Shown here piece after piece: positions 17,324-26,076 of a DNA stretch of 63,037 nt (positions are counted from its first letter, which is position 1; every line of letters begins with the position of its first letter). Location: contig JAJZMK010000006.1 in assembly GCA_021798275.1 (NCBI GenBank), forward strand, positions 1 to 63,037. The letters run 5' to 3'. Below the pieces are notes generated by a model, which worked only from the letters and a program-made list of their open reading frames with translations, was not told the DNA's origin and made no database searches. Origin of the DNA: Actinomycetes bacterium. GTDB taxonomy: Bacteria > Actinomycetota > Acidimicrobiia > Acidimicrobiales > Bog-793. Both the position numbers and the translations under genes were made by a program.

Positions 17324-18871
17324 TTACCGCTTACCTCGTCTGATGGTTGAGTAGCTGATGAAGGCGGATAAAAGTATGATCAAGGTTGCCAAAAGAAGTG
17401 CATTATGCAGTCCTTCTCTAAAGGCCGCGTATGCAGCATTAATTACTTTATTGACGATAGAGCCATAGACACCCTCTTCGTTATTGAGATTTTTCGGTAT
17501 ATTCCCGGTTTCTATGGCATGTATGACAAGTACCTGGAATATAGAGGGTATTTTAAGAACATTCAGTCTGTTGACGAGATAGCCGCTTAAATTTCCGTTT
17601 ACCATAGATCCCAAAACGGCTACACCGATGACAGAGCCCAACTCTCTGCTGGTGTTCACAGACGATGCGGCCATGGATGACTTTTCCGGCGGTACCCTGT
17701 CTAAGGCGATAAGTACCGTTGGAACGAGAGTTGATCCAAAACCTACGCCCGCCAGAGCAAGTGCCCATGGAAGCCAACCTGCCGGTACGTTTTCCCCCAA
17801 AGCCAACATTGAGAGAAAAATACCTATTGCAGATACTAAAGACCCCAGAGTCATCGGTAACGCGGAACCGAATCTGGTGATAAGTTTTCCTGTAAATATT
17901 GAGCTGAGCACCATCATGAATGTCATTGGTAAAAAGTCTGTGGCTATTTTGTAACCGGAATAATTAAGTACCTCTTCTAAATACAAAGCGGTAAAGAAGA
18001 ATATGGCAAAGATGCTAAAGAATAAAGCGAAGCCAGAGAACAAAGCACCGCTAAAAGCCGGATCACGAAAATAGCGAACGGCAAGCATAGGATTTTGATT
18101 TTTTCTTTCCAGAAAAATAAATATGGCTAGAGATATAAATGATAAACAAAACAACGCTATTACAAGAGAGTTTGCATATCCATACGATTCGCCCATAATA
18201 ATTGCAAATGTTATGGTGGCCAAGGAGATGCTACCGATTATAAAGCCCAAAAAATCCGGTCTAAAATCAGATCTATCTGAGCTTTCCGGCAATATTTTAT
18301 AGCTTGTGATGACGAGGAGTAGAGCGACAACTACGTTGAACCAAAATATATACCTCCAAGAGCCCACACCAAGGAGAATACCCCCTATGACAGGTCCGAG
18401 AGCCAAGGCTAGACCCGCTATGGCAGCCCAGATACCAAAAGCTTTTGCTCTTTGATCATGTTCGGAATATGTGTGTCTGATAATGGAGAGCGTACCCGGT
18501 TCCGATGCGGCTGCGCCAATGCCCATAACAAAGCGTCCGGCTATCAAAATATCGGGATTTGAGGCCAGAGCGGATATCAACCCTCCGGTGGCAAAAACGG
18601 TAAGACCGATAATTAGCAGTTTCTTTCGTCCGAACTGATCCGCTAAATTTCCGGCCAATAACATAAGACTGGCAAACGGCAGAGTATAGCCGTTTACCAT
18701 CCATTGCAGTTGAGCTACCCCGGCGTGCAAGTCAAGCTGTATCTCTCCGAGGGCTACGCTTACGATGGTGGTATCCAGGAAAGTAATAAAAAGCACCAAA
18801 CAGAGTACGGATAGGACAATTGATCGGCTGTAGCGGCTATTCGAAGGAGATTTGAATATCACAACAACCAA
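17324..18871 (-). CDS. MFS exporter, DHA2 (14-TM) family
   Basis: This is a second 14-span drug-efflux-type protein (515 residues). TM1 carries TFLDTTIVSVALGEI and motif A reads GNLADQFGRKKLLIIG. TM5 carries LALGPVIGGILLGVGSWRYIFWFNV, typical of DHA2 members. The start is TTG 18871, supported by AGGA 8 nt upstream; GTG 18862 is an alternative. It shares only family-level resemblance with the exporter at 10006, so recent duplication is not indicated. Substrate unknown. Confidence 0.9.
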   Translation of the reverse strand: MVVVIFKSPSNSRYSRSIVLSVLCLVLFITFLDTTIVSVALGEIQLDLHAGVAQLQWMVNGYTLPFASLMLLAGNLADQFGRKKLLIIGLTVFATGGLISALASNPDILIAGRFVMGIGAAASEPGTLSIIRHTYSEHDQRAKAFGIWAAIAGLALALGPVIGGILLGVGSWRYIFWFNVVVALLLVITSYKILPESSDRSDFRPDFLGFIIGSISLATITFAIIMGESYGYANSLVIALFCLSFISLAIFIFLERKNQNPMLAVRYFRDPAFSGALFSGFALFFSIFAIFFFTALYLEEVLNYSGYKIATDFLPMTFMMVLSSIFTGKLITRFGSALPMTLGSLVSAIGIFLSMLALGENVPAGWLPWALALAGVGFGSTLVPTVLIALDRVPPEKSSMAASSVNTSRELGSVIGVAVLGSMVNGNLSGYLVNRLNVLKIPSIFQVLVIHAIETGNIPKNLNNEEGVYGSIVNKVINAAYAAFREGLHNALLLATLIILLSAFISYSTIRRGKR

Positions 18872-18940
18872 ATTATCCTTTTACACGACAGTTCGGTGCT
18901 TCTTTGTAAAGATAGTAAAAATATAGTAAAGCTCGGTGTC

Positions 18941-18984
18941 TAAACACAACAAGACATCCCTTGCGGGATGTCTTGTTGTGTTTA
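18941..18984 (-). terminator. Terminator downstream of the DoxX gene
   Basis: Two perfect 20-bp arms (core AAGACATCCC / GGGATGTCTT) with a 4-nt loop start 20 bp past the DoxX stop. It probably ends the DoxX transcript and insulates the MFS gene. Confidence 0.85.
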
Positions 18985-19004
18985 GCCTAGGAGGTAAAGG
19001 TAAC

Positions 19005-19595
19005 TTAGGCTACCTTAGGGGTGCTCCTCTTGGCTGTCCTATGCGTCAGAGCACTTTTGAATAATCTTCCGTCGTGTGTCTGGCGATATGCCCTGATGAA
19101 ACCATCGATTCCGATTTCAGAAGAAGTTTTCCAAGTGGCAAGGATAATAACGGCAGCTAAGGCATAGAAGGCGTTCACACTGGCCGTGCCTGACATGATA
19201 TAGGTGAAGTTGAGCAGTGCTCCTGCTGTTGCGGCAGCAGGTGTCAAAAACCCTACGGCCAGTCCAAGCCCGACTAAAAATTCGCTGACGGCTACCAGCA
19301 CTGCGACCCAGTCTGAGTTGGGAACAACGAATCCGTGTAGGAAGCTGCCCCACCAACTGTAAGCCGGGACTCCGTGTGAAGCAAATCCGGCCACGGCAAT
19401 TCCGTTGTTATGTAAAAATCCGGCGTTCTCTGCGCCCCACAGTTTGGCAACGCCAGCCTGTATCCACATAACTCCAAGCCATATACGAAGGGCTGACCAA
19501 ACAATTCCCATTACTTTGGAGTGGGTAAGGTAATGCCATGTTCGTGGCGTAGCGATGTCCTCTGGTTCTGCTATCAATGAAGCAATCTTGTTCAT
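19005..19595 (-). CDS. DoxX-family membrane protein
   Basis: This 196-residue protein has four hydrophobic spans typical of DoxX/DoxD (for example LRIWLGVMWIQAGVAKLWG and LVAVSEFLVGLGLAVGFLTPAAATAGALL). DoxX proteins include the small subunit of thiosulfate:quinone oxidoreductase. Others take part in membrane redox-stress complexes, as in mycobacteria. A good SD (AAGGGG) precedes ATG 19595. It sits downstream of a DevS-like kinase with an operator-like palindrome in between. I infer control by the nearby two-component pair. Its exact substrate is unknown. Confidence 0.85.
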   Translation of the reverse strand: MNKIASLIAEPEDIATPRTWHYLTHSKVMGIVWSALRIWLGVMWIQAGVAKLWGAENAGFLHNNGIAVAGFASHGVPAYSWWGSFLHGFVVPNSDWVAVLVAVSEFLVGLGLAVGFLTPAAATAGALLNFTYIMSGTASVNAFYALAAVIILATWKTSSEIGIDGFIRAYRQTHDGRLFKSALTHRTAKRSTPKVA

Positions 19596-19696
19596 AATGC
19601 ACCCCTTTCATTCAACTTACTCGTAGCATCAATTGCTATAAGGCTATTATGACGGTATTTAGAGACAACCCTTAGAGGCAAAGGGCACACATGACA

Positions 19697-19710
19697 GTGA
19701 CAAATGTCAC
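19697..19710. promoter_or_regulatory. Palindrome in the DoxX promoter region
   Basis: GTGACA-AA-TGTCAC is a perfect 6+6 palindrome about 100 bp upstream of the DoxX start. It could be an activator site for the DevR-like regulator encoded at 23708, although it does not match the mycobacterial DosR consensus. Confidence 0.4.
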
Positions 19711-19760
19711 CGACTTCGAGTTTGTAATTTTGGCGATGAGGCGGAAGAATAGAAGGAGAT

Positions 19761-20966
19761 TTATGGGTACAAAGTATTTGGGACAGACCAGTTAAGCATT
19801 AGGCCACCCAAATCTGAAGTCGATAGCGTAAAGGATCCACCTAACAGCTTTGCCCGTTCCTCCATATTGGATAGACCAAAACCTTTTCTTTCGGCGTTTG
19901 CAAGACCTTTGCCGTTATCTTCAACAATTAATGTGACAGTATTTGCTACATGTAAATTTACTTTTGCTTCAGTAGCTTTTGCGTGTCGCAGTATATTGGA
20001 TAAAGATTCTTTCAATACGGCCAGTAAGTGTTCCCCAAGCTGCTGATTGACAAGTATATCTACATGTCCTTGAAGATTTATTTTCGGCTTAAATCCGAGA
20101 GCCGGAGAGATATTATTCACTGTTTCGATCAGCATAGATTTAAAAGTAGTCTCCTTATTACCCAAGGAGAAAATAGTTTTTCTTATATCAGATATAGTGT
20201 CATCTATATTATCTATTATTTCTATAAGATGATCTCTACTAATTTCGTCTTCAATAATATTAACAGTACTTTGTAAGCTCATACCGATAGCAAAAAGTCG
20301 TTGTATGACTAGATCATGCAAGTCTCTGGCAATACGTTCGCGATCCGATGTCAGGACCAATTGAGCTGCTCTTTGATGAAGTCTTGTATTTTCAATGGCG
20401 ATTCCGGCTATCGCGGCAAGAGCAATGAGGAGCCTCTCGTCAGCGGAAGAAAAAGGAGCAATTTTTGAACGACTCGGAGTTTGACTTTCGTTGCTCTGAG
20501 CCAATTTATCAGTCAGATAAATATTACCAAAAAGCTTACCCCTGATTTTGATTGGCACTCCCAAAAACGTGGTCATCTGAGGGTGACCGGGAGGAAAGCC
20601 ATACGACATAGGGTGTTTCCCAATATTGTCTATTCTGATTGGATCCGGAGATTGGATCAACAGGCCCAAGAGCCCTTTCCCGGTCGGATAAGGTCCTATG
20701 GCTTGGATTTGTTCCTCACTTATCCCAGACACCAAGAAACTTTCCAACGTTTTGTCATTGGCCAGAATCCCCAAAGCGCCATAGCGGCAATTTACTAAAG
20801 ATCTCGCGGAGTCAACTATAGCTTGTAGTGTTTCATCAAGATTCAAACCGGAGGTGACAGCGGCTATGGATTCCACCAGGGAATCCATTCGCTTTGCTAG
20901 GTCCCGATTTTCCTGATCAGTCTCTTCGGCCGATATTTTGGTATTCGCAATAGGCGTAGAGCTCAT
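19761..20966 (-). CDS. GAF-domain sensor histidine kinase, DevS/DosS-like
   Basis: One GAF domain (about residues 25-195, with LVNCRYGALGIL and FLGVPIKIRGKLFGNIYLTDK) is followed by a HisKA_3 dimerisation helix with phospho-acceptor His in RIARDLHDLVIQRLFA. A HATPase domain follows (VEDNGKGL and GFGLSNMEERAKLLGG). This is the NarX/DevS class that pairs with LuxR-type regulators. DevS of mycobacteria has two GAF domains; here only one is seen. No membrane span. A TATGAT -10-like box 14 bp before the ATG suggests its own promoter with a short leader. The likely partner is the response regulator at 23708-24355, 3 kb away. Confidence 0.92.
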   Translation of the reverse strand: MSSTPIANTKISAEETDQENRDLAKRMDSLVESIAAVTSGLNLDETLQAIVDSARSLVNCRYGALGILANDKTLESFLVSGISEEQIQAIGPYPTGKGLLGLLIQSPDPIRIDNIGKHPMSYGFPPGHPQMTTFLGVPIKIRGKLFGNIYLTDKLAQSNESQTPSRSKIAPFSSADERLLIALAAIAGIAIENTRLHQRAAQLVLTSDRERIARDLHDLVIQRLFAIGMSLQSTVNIIEDEISRDHLIEIIDNIDDTISDIRKTIFSLGNKETTFKSMLIETVNNISPALGFKPKINLQGHVDILVNQQLGEHLLAVLKESLSNILRHAKATEAKVNLHVANTVTLIVEDNGKGLANAERKGFGLSNMEERAKLLGGSFTLSTSDLGGLMLNWSVPNTLYP

Positions 20967-20994
20967 ACGACAAAATCATATCATAGGAAAAAAT

Positions 20995-21030
20995 ATGTTA
21001 CCCAGAGAGTATGCGGCTTATCCGTAACAT
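20995..21030 (-). terminator. Weak hairpin with T-run between YbjQ gene and kinase gene
   Basis: On the minus strand ATGTTAC and GTAACAT (7 bp) are followed by a run of six T. It could partly separate the YbjQ transcript from the kinase gene. Confidence 0.45.
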
Positions 21031-21043
21031 TTTATTCGAAACA

Positions 21044-21853
21044 TCAGTCCGTTAGGGGCAATACCGTCTGTGGCTTGGTAATGATGTGATTTTCTCTGAT
21101 CGGCTTGACTGCCGTCCCGATGGCAAAGAATTCAGTGGTGTGGCCTCCCCACTTATGAGGCAGTGATAAAAGCTGAACCCCTACGATGCCTTCGGCATGG
21201 AGTTCCTCTGCTTCTGCCTGCATACGGCTCATAGCCAGCTCGCGGGCATCATAAAGAGCTTCGGTATATTGAGTGATCTCCACATTGCGCGATAGGTTTG
21301 ACATAGCCGTGAAACCGCGTTGATGTGCTATGTGATATACACAGCTTCCCATGACCATCCCAAGTGGAGCATAACCGGCTTGGATCAATGTCCAGAAATC
21401 TTGCCCTGATAAATCTGATGTGAAAGGCATCTGCTTATTGTTGCGCCAGGTTCCCTCAATCTCTGCTTTGACGGCCGTCCCGACGGCAATGAATTCCGCT
21501 ATATCGGCACCGAATTCTTTAAACTCTATGTCAAGCCTTACCCCTACTATCCCATCGGCACCAAGAGCATTGGCTTCCTGCTCCATGCGGGTCATGGCCA
21601 ATTCCCGTGCGTGGTACATGGCTTGCGACAACGTGTCGAGTTCCATATTTTTACCCCATCTACCCAGTTGGATACCCACATGATAGACACTGGAGCCGAG
21701 GACGAGCCCCAGAGGTTTAAAGCCTGCTTCTCTGACCAGTAGGAACTCATTGACGGTGAGGTCCGAGGTGAACATGGAGGTTGCAGAACCGGGTTTCATT
21801 TCATTTAAACGACGCATAGCGTCATCTGGTATTTGTACTAATTCATCTGGCAT
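21044..21853 (-). CDS. Tandem YbjQ-domain (PF01906-like) protein
   Basis: Two copies of a YbjQ-type domain are visible in 269 residues. Each contains a G-x-VMGSxVYH-type strand (LGLVLGSSVYHVG and LGMVMGSCVYHIA). Each then has a helix with MxRMxxEAxxLxAxGIVGVxL and ends in a TEFFAIGTAVK-like strand. The family is called heavy-metal-binding in databases, but its biochemical role is unproven. The domain normally forms oligomeric rings. The ATG at 21853 has an SD (GAGGAG). It lies between the kinase and a second YbjQ-type gene, all minus, so shared expression is likely. Confidence 0.85.
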   Translation of the reverse strand: MPDELVQIPDDAMRRLNEMKPGSATSMFTSDLTVNEFLLVREAGFKPLGLVLGSSVYHVGIQLGRWGKNMELDTLSQAMYHARELAMTRMEQEANALGADGIVGVRLDIEFKEFGADIAEFIAVGTAVKAEIEGTWRNNKQMPFTSDLSGQDFWTLIQAGYAPLGMVMGSCVYHIAHQRGFTAMSNLSRNVEITQYTEALYDARELAMSRMQAEAEELHAEGIVGVQLLSLPHKWGGHTTEFFAIGTAVKPIRENHIITKPQTVLPLTD

Positions 21854-21908
21854 AGTATGCTCCTCAACTGTTTATTTAATATCTATCGCTATTGATTTAA
21901 TTCTTACA

Positions 21909-22814
21909 CTACTTATGTGAAGTCAATTTCTTGAGTCCCAATACGATAGGTGTATGGTTTTCTGTTTTTAAGTCACGGTGGGTATTAAACCTGACTATAG
22001 CACTTCCCATCAGATGTGCCATCCCGACCATATCCTTGTGCTGTTCGGCAATTTCCATCTCATGTATTTCCGTCGTGATCTGATCCGACAAGATGGCTCC
22101 TTCCGCTCCGATCCTGCTTACGTAGGTGCTTATTTTGCGACGCACGTCATTTCTAATGGCATTGAGCAGATCTGTATGACCGGGAACTTCGGTATTGGGG
22201 CCAAAAGACCTTGTAGCCATCATGGTGTAATAGTCGTTGTGTCTGATACCAAGTGAAATAGCTACCATGATAGCTTTTGGCATCCAACCGGACTGCATCA
22301 ATTTAGCCACTTCATTACCTGTGAGTAAGGTGGCAAAAGGCGTAGGGGAGTGGATCCGACCCAAAGCTTTAACCGCTGTTCCTAAGGCCATGTATTCCCT
22401 GAAACCATCGCCTAAACGGCTTTCTTTGATGCTCACGCCGACGACGCCGTCCGCTCCCAACTCGTGGGCTTCTGTGAGCATGCGGGAAATAGCGGTATCG
22501 TAACCGCTATTTAATGCATCAAGATAGGGAGTCAAAGCTCCCCACTGTCGAGAGTTGGCACCATCACACAAAGTTGTGTAAGTAGGAGGAACCCCGTATC
22601 CACCCCAACCGCAACTTACGTAGCCGGCAAATCCTATATTTTGAACCATGCAGCCCATAACTTCTCCGACAGGGATAAAACCACAAGATTCTATGGAAAG
22701 TTGTGACCCTATACTCAATAAGGAAGAAGAGGTGTTGGAGTTTTTTGAAGCGGCGATTCTCTTTAGTGCCTGCGGGGGTAAATTCTGAGGGTTTATATTT
22801 AATGACCTGTCCAA
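21909..22814 (-). CDS. Second YbjQ-domain-containing protein
   Basis: This 301-residue protein has a first clear YbjQ domain (GFIPVGEVMGCMVQNIG...AHELGADGVVGVSI...EYMALGTAVKAL). A more diverged second copy follows (MPKAIMVAISLGIRH...IGAEGAILSDQIT). It starts at TTG 22814, strongly supported by CGGAGG 5 nt upstream. It is 55 bp from the related gene at 21044 on the same strand, a likely ancient duplication. An insert rich in Gly and Tyr (CGWGGYGVPPTY) in the first domain is absent from its neighbour. Function unknown. Confidence 0.8.
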   Translation of the reverse strand: MDRSLNINPQNLPPQALKRIAASKNSNTSSSLLSIGSQLSIESCGFIPVGEVMGCMVQNIGFAGYVSCGWGGYGVPPTYTTLCDGANSRQWGALTPYLDALNSGYDTAISRMLTEAHELGADGVVGVSIKESRLGDGFREYMALGTAVKALGRIHSPTPFATLLTGNEVAKLMQSGWMPKAIMVAISLGIRHNDYYTMMATRSFGPNTEVPGHTDLLNAIRNDVRRKISTYVSRIGAEGAILSDQITTEIHEMEIAEQHKDMVGMAHLMGSAIVRFNTHRDLKTENHTPIVLGLKKLTSHK

Positions 22815-23172
22815 CTCATCCTCCGAAATTTACCTGTCCCCAGCGTGGTGACTTGACAACTATGACCTGCAACAAGACACTAGTGCACAGCAGAGTCTTT
22901 TGCAAATAGGCTGGAGTATTTTTCCCGAGGTGCAATGGATATAGGCATAAGTAAATATAGACGAAGCATCGCCAGACAGTGCTACTTAGTTTTGCTATTT
23001 TTTGACGGCTGTGAGTGTCCGACGTAGGGATTGATATTCGCAGAGTTACCTCCAAGGTGCTGATCGAGTGGTAAAGACAATGAGGTCTTAACCAATTATT
23101 AACCTTTATGCTAGCCGTTATGACCTATTACCCTAGGGAAAGATGCCTCCCGAGTCCTAATATAGTCTTACT
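22815..23172. other. Divergent intergenic region
   Basis: The region contains only the SD of the YbjQ-type gene and no convincing promoter, hairpin or gene. The minus frame 22816-23055 ends beside the TTG start and looks like chance. Confidence 0.5.
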
Positions 23173-23670
23173 ATGAATGAGACACCTGCCAGAGCTAAAG
23201 AGCGAAATAAGAACGGCTCGGTGGTTTTTGTCTCAGATTTCGTCCATATTGCCGGAGATTTGGATCTCCTAAAAGATAAATTGTCTCATGAGCATGCCGG
23301 TTGGCTGGCACCTTTGGCCGTAGATACGGCATCGGAGGAAAGCAGTGGAACAAAAATTAAAGTCGGCTCCAATGCCTTGCTGGCAAAAGTTGTCGACGTG
23401 ACACTGGCCGAACCCAGAGTAAGAGATGACGGTGTAGTTATTCCGATGAAGTGGCATCCCACCGGGGTATCTAAGCTCTTTCCTTCACTGGATGCCGATT
23501 TGGAGTTGTCCTCCCTTGACGCCGGTATATGCAGATTGGCAATTACGGGACGCTATAGAATCCCACTTGGGACGCTAGGTGAAGTGGCAAACAATGCTTT
23601 TATGCATAGAATTGCAGAAGATACCATACGTAGATTTTTGACGCAGATAGCTGAAAAGCTGGCAGCCTAG
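23173..23670 (+). CDS. Conserved protein, possibly SRPBCC-like, in the redox island
   Basis: This 165-residue protein is soluble. The second half (MKWHPTGVSKLFPSLDADLELSSLD, then LAITGRYRIPLGTLGEVAN and a final amphipathic helix) resembles small START/SRPBCC-like domains of actinobacteria. Those bind hydrophobic ligands. The resemblance is weak and from memory. It is transcribed opposite to its neighbours and lies between the YbjQ genes and the DevR-like regulator. It has an ATG start without strong SD. Confidence 0.65.
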   Translation: MNETPARAKERNKNGSVVFVSDFVHIAGDLDLLKDKLSHEHAGWLAPLAVDTASEESSGTKIKVGSNALLAKVVDVTLAEPRVRDDGVVIPMKWHPTGVSKLFPSLDADLELSSLDAGICRLAITGRYRIPLGTLGEVANNAFMHRIAEDTIRRFLTQIAEKLAA

Positions 23671-23707
23671 CAGGCTATCCGCTGGAAAAACGTTGTTACG
23701 AGCATAT

Positions 23708-24355
23708 TTAATTAATGCTCGTGTCTCCTTTTTCTTCCAGCCTTACGGCATAAACGGCGGCTTCGGTTCTTCTGGAAAAACCCATTTTATTTAATACATT
23801 TGATACATAATTTTTGACGGTTTTTTCAGCAAGGAACATTTCCGCACCTATCTGACGGTTCGTTTTGCCTTCGGCAAGCAGGGATAAGATTTTTCTTTCT
23901 TGTGGCGTCAAGTGATCGATACGTGTGTCGGGCCTACTTTTATGACGAAAGTGGTCTATAGCGGCGCGAGCCACGGTGGGATCGATCAGAGATGCTCCGT
24001 TGGCGACCTGTCGTATGGAATTGATAAGCTCATTGCCGCGTATCTGTTTGAGTAAATATCCGCTGGCACCTGCCAGAATCGCCGACTCCAGCGCCTGGTC
24101 ATCATCGTAAGAGGTCAGAATCAAGCATCTCATTTTTGGATTGATCTCCAGAACCTCCCGGCAAACCTCAATTCCGTTGCCGTCGGGCAGCCTGACGTCG
24201 ATAATAGCGACATCAACGTCGGCCAAAGGTATTCTTTGCAGAGCTTCGGCTGCGGTAGAGGCCTCACCGGTAATTGTAATATCGGCTGCGGATTGCAGCA
24301 ATTCTCTGAGGCCTCGTCTTACAAGCTCGTGGTCATCCAGCAGAAAAACGTTCAC
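23708..24355 (-). CDS. LuxR/NarL-type response regulator, DevR/DosR-like
   Basis: The receiver domain has the acidic pocket (FLLDDHELVRRGL), the phospho-acceptor Asp in AIIDVRLPDGNG and the Thr/Lys switch positions (LILTSYDDD, YLLKQI). The C-terminal HTH (LTPQERKILSLLAEGKTNRQIGAEM...KTVKNYVSNVLNKMG) closely resembles DevR/DosR of mycobacteria. The probable sensor is the GAF kinase at 19761. In mycobacteria such a pair controls responses to hypoxia, NO or CO. What is sensed here is not known. A 15-bp inverted repeat lies about 100 bp upstream of the start. Confidence 0.92.
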   Translation of the reverse strand: MNVFLLDDHELVRRGLRELLQSAADITITGEASTAAEALQRIPLADVDVAIIDVRLPDGNGIEVCREVLEINPKMRCLILTSYDDDQALESAILAGASGYLLKQIRGNELINSIRQVANGASLIDPTVARAAIDHFRHKSRPDTRIDHLTPQERKILSLLAEGKTNRQIGAEMFLAEKTVKNYVSNVLNKMGFSRRTEAAVYAVRLEEKGDTSIN

Positions 24356-24860
24356 TTTCTAGATGATAGCAATAAAACCGTCATTTGGCGTAGGTCTTAA
24401 GTCACAAATAAGATCTATGGGGGCTTGACAGATGTGTTATAACGAAATTAGACAACTCAACAGGTCTAGGGGGGGACTAGACCTGTTGAGTATGTCAATA
24501 GGGGGCTTTATTTTAGGGAATGTATGGCTTTCTTACTTGCTTCGGTATTTAATCGTCCCGATTTTATAGAATCTGAAATACCCATATGCAATCCACACAT
24601 TTCGTTGGTCCGACATATTCTCTGGCGGCCTAAGTATCAATATATCACATTGAGTAGTTGCTTTGCCACTTAATAAGCCAAATTTTTTAGAATTTTGCTA
24701 AAAATTATTTTTTCTATATTATGTGGTCACGCCAGTTCCAAGAATAGACATGTGCTTTTGGTATCCAAATTAAGCTTTCGAATTAGCAGTCATTGCCACA
24801 AGTGTTTTATGACGGAGTACGCTGTCTGTATAGTAATAAAGTCCCACAAGGAGCAAAGTA
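24356..24860. other. 505-bp intergenic region upstream of malY-like gene
   Basis: The region separates divergent genes and holds a 15-bp perfect inverted repeat (24455-24491) flanked by TTGACA on one strand and the same hexamer on the other. No reading frame of note. The AT-rich second half may hold the promoter of the aminotransferase gene. Confidence 0.6.
24455..24491. repeat. 15-bp perfect inverted repeat with G-rich loop
   Basis: ACTCAACAGGTCTAG and its complement enclose a 7-nt GGGGGGA loop (C-rich on the other strand). No U-tract follows on either side, so it is not a standard terminator. A small RNA, a regulator site or an mRNA leader of the DevR-like gene are options. Confidence 0.6.
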
Positions 24861-26039
24861 GTGATTTTAGAGGATGCGAGTCCATTTTTACCGGAACTTG
24901 ATATAGATAAATTACGCCAAAAAAAAGGTGCCAAATGGGCATCAGTTGGACACGATCAAATACCGGCTTGGGTTGCCGATATGGATTTCCAGGTAGCTCC
25001 CGAGATTCAGCGGGTTCTTGCCGATACGGTAGAACGAGGTGACCTAGGGTATTTGGATTCACAATCCGGTAAATATTTGTCTGAATTATTTGCTACCAGA
25101 TATCACATCCGGCACGGTTTGGACGTCGACCCTGGCCTTGTCCGTATTACAAGTGACGTTGTCCAGGCAATCGGCGGCTGTATTTTTGCATTTACCGATC
25201 CAGGCGATAAAGTTCTTTTTCTAACCCCTACTTACCCTCCATTTTTTAGTGTGGTAAGTGGCTTATCGCGTCAAATTATGGACATAGACCTGGTGCGGGA
25301 AAATGATACTTATGTGATTGATTTTGACGCGCTACAAGAAGCCGTTGCAGATCAACGACCGACGATGCTGCTGCTTTGCAATCCGCATAACCCATTAGGC
25401 CGAGTTTTTACCCGCACAGAGTTAGAAACTTTAGCAGAAATTGCACTCGTCAATGATATGACTATAGTTTCGGATGAAATTCATTGCGATCTTGTTTTCC
25501 AAGGCTACAAACATATCCCGATAGCGGCCGTTTCCGATGAGGTGGCCAAAAAGACCGTGACTTTGTCTTCAGCCAGTAAAACATTCAATATAGCCGGATT
25601 GCATTGTGCTCAAATGGCGTTTGGATCAAAAGAATTATTTGACAGTTTCCAAAGATGTCCTTCTGTCCTATTGGGGGGTGTGAGTTCGCTGGGGATAGCG
25701 GCAGCTTCTACTGCCTATGCGGAAGGAGCATTATGGCTTGATGCAATCATGGAGATTTTGAATTCCAATAGAAACACATTGATAAATTGGACCAAGCAAT
25801 TTCCTTCTATGGGATTTATTCCGCCCGAAGCCACATATTTGGCATGGATAAATCTCAGATTTTTAGATCTGGGATGTCGTCTTGCCGATCTCATCACCGA
25901 GAAAACAGGTATCGTACTTTCGGACGGTCTTTCTTTTGGTAAAGCCGGTGCCGGCTATGTAAGGCTCAATTTTGCTACCGGCAAAACTATTTTGGAAGAG
26001 ATACTGGAGCGACTCGGTAACTTTATATCGCACGGTTAG
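24861..26039 (+). CDS. MalY/PatB-type PLP-dependent C-S lyase (cystathionine beta-lyase-like)
   Basis: This fold-type I aminotransferase family member has 392 residues. The N-terminus carries the MalY/PatB signature KWASVGHDQIPAWVADMDF. PLP contacts include NPHNPLGRV, VSDEIHCDLVF and the Schiff-base Lys in SSASKTFNIAGLH. Members cleave cystathionine or cysteine conjugates to yield a thiol, ammonia and pyruvate. The GTG start at 24861 has AGGAG 8 nt upstream. The stop codon lies in the loop of a long hairpin shared with the convergent MBL gene. A role in methionine or sulfur metabolism is inferred. Confidence 0.92.
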   Translation: MILEDASPFLPELDIDKLRQKKGAKWASVGHDQIPAWVADMDFQVAPEIQRVLADTVERGDLGYLDSQSGKYLSELFATRYHIRHGLDVDPGLVRITSDVVQAIGGCIFAFTDPGDKVLFLTPTYPPFFSVVSGLSRQIMDIDLVRENDTYVIDFDALQEAVADQRPTMLLLCNPHNPLGRVFTRTELETLAEIALVNDMTIVSDEIHCDLVFQGYKHIPIAAVSDEVAKKTVTLSSASKTFNIAGLHCAQMAFGSKELFDSFQRCPSVLLGGVSSLGIAAASTAYAEGALWLDAIMEILNSNRNTLINWTKQFPSMGFIPPEATYLAWINLRFLDLGCRLADLITEKTGIVLSDGLSFGKAGAGYVRLNFATGKTILEEILERLGNFISHG

Positions 26040-26059
26040 ATATAAAGTTACAGAGTCGC
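26009..26059. terminator. Bidirectional hairpin spanning the malY-like stop codon
   Basis: Arms GCGACTC-g-GTAACTTTATATC and the complement pair over 20 of 21 positions (one G-A mismatch) around a 9-nt loop that contains the TAG stop. It separates two convergent genes only 37 bp apart. No U-tract follows. Confidence 0.7.
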
Positions 26060-26076
26060 CGGTGTCCAAAGAGCCG

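Noticed and set aside
22816-23055. 79-residue minus-strand ORF before the second YbjQ gene
   Set aside because: It reads through the SD of the YbjQ gene and has a composition unlike its neighbours.
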